A stretch of DNA of 64,000 nucleotides from CAWCDJ01 sp963796675. GTDB lineage: Bacteria > Acidobacteriota > Terriglobia > Bryobacterales > Bryobacteraceae. The stretch lies in NCBI GenBank assembly GCA_963796675.1, contig CAWCMS010000002.1, positions 124,001 to 188,000 on the forward strand, in the 5' to 3' direction. Both the position numbers and the translations under genes were made by a program. Numbering within the stretch: the stretch's first letter is position 1; every line of letters begins with the position of its first letter. Shown piece by piece: positions 63,728-64,000 of the stretch. Below the pieces are notes generated by a model. The model ran no database searches and was not told the origin of the DNA. It worked only from the letters and a program-made list of their open reading frames with translations.

Positions 63728-64000
63728 GTGCCGAAAATTCTGATTGTCGAAGACGACGAGAGCCTCCGCCGGGTGATGCATATCCAGTTGAGCCGCGAAG
63801 GCTATGAAACGACCTCGGTGGCGGACTCCGAACAGGCCCTCCAGACGATCGGGAAGGCTCCGCAAAACCTGGTCATCACGGATCTCAACCTGCCCGGCAT
63901 GTCCGGGATGGAACTCCTCCGCACGGTCCGAGGCGACTATCCCGAAACGGCTGTCGTGGTGATGACTGCCTTCGGCACCATTCCGAGCGCCGTCGAAGCC
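63728..64000 (+). CDS. NtrC-type response regulator, 5' part
   Basis: The first 91 codons run off the right edge. The receiver fold reads KILIVEDDESLRR, then NLVITDLNLPGMSGMELL (phospho-acceptor Asp in VITDLN), VVVMTAFGTIPSAVEA. The MTAFGT and SAVEA segments match regulators with a sigma-54 AAA+ output, but that part is outside the window. GTG 63728 is chosen with AGGGA upstream; ATG 63671 in the same frame is also possible. It is divergent from the VWA gene. Confidence 0.85.
   Translation, partial: MPKILIVEDDESLRRVMHIQLSREGYETTSVADSEQALQTIGKAPQNLVITDLNLPGMSGMELLRTVRGDYPETAVVVMTAFGTIPSAVEA

Noticed and set aside
1..64000. CRISPR array, rRNA or insertion sequence
   Set aside because: No spaced direct repeats, no rRNA-like conserved blocks and no transposase motifs were found on either strand.

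Overview
The window is GC-rich bacterial chromosome that most resembles Acidobacteriota, probably Bryobacterales/Solibacter-like. The support is gene style, not a database search. It includes a secreted von Willebrand A protein with the acidobacterial 'VWFA-related' layout (62.6-63.6 kb), several Tat-exported isomerase and NIPSNAP proteins, DUF2911 and DUF3365 proteins, a MacB-like permease behind three membrane-fusion proteins, and a GH92 mannosidase beside an FHS sugar transporter. No rRNA, tRNA or CRISPR array was recognised.

Left part (0-21.8 kb): the 5' end of rsfS, an SDR, a cupin, secreted proteins, a YncE/phosphoesterase fusion and hpt come first. A tightly coupled minus-strand operon (15.9 to 6.9 kb) follows, with ATGA/GTGA overlaps at most junctions: RDD/zinc-ribbon, two more zinc-ribbon or membrane proteins, a membrane protein, DUF4129, DUF4350, MoxR AAA+ ATPase, DUF58, SpoIIM-like and RDD. 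This is a classic MoxR envelope-stress or chaperone-type operon. After it come DUF2911, a cNMP-binding DUF1003 protein, an HpcH/HpaI aldolase, a Tat-exported sugar-phosphate isomerase, two SDRs and an O-antigen ligase.

Centre (21.8-38.2 kb): a 16.4 kb, one-strand virion-structure operon runs from a small terminase-like gene and TerL through portal, scaffold, major capsid protein, connectors, tail tube, the G/GT chaperone pair, tape measure, distal tail, tail hub and a TIM-barrel tail-tip protein. The G/GT pair has a canonical A AAA AAC slippery site. No integrase, repressor, replication, holin or endolysin gene was found, ordinary cellular genes abut both ends, and the tape measure is very short. 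It could be a decayed prophage, but the layout also fits a gene-transfer-agent-like domesticated particle. This is the most interesting part of the window.

Right part (38.5-64 kb): a haem-binding DUF3365-HAMP protein, a Ser/Thr kinase coupled to an ArnT/PMT-type glycosyltransferase and asparagine synthase, then three membrane-fusion proteins and an ABC permease without an ATPase. Next are an M15-like peptidase, NIPSNAP, a sugar isomerase, an esterase, a GH92 alpha-mannosidase and an FHS sugar transporter (a glycan-use neighbourhood). The window closes with a Q-rich membrane protein, an Asp-box propeller protein, a TPR protein, the VWA protein and the 5' end of an NtrC-type response regulator.

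Caveat: at least eleven genes carry frame breaks with intact coding sequence on both sides, often at G or C runs, and about sixteen of these breaks crowd into 44.8-46.9 kb. They look like indel errors in the assembly rather than gene decay. I therefore describe joined genes and give the break positions.
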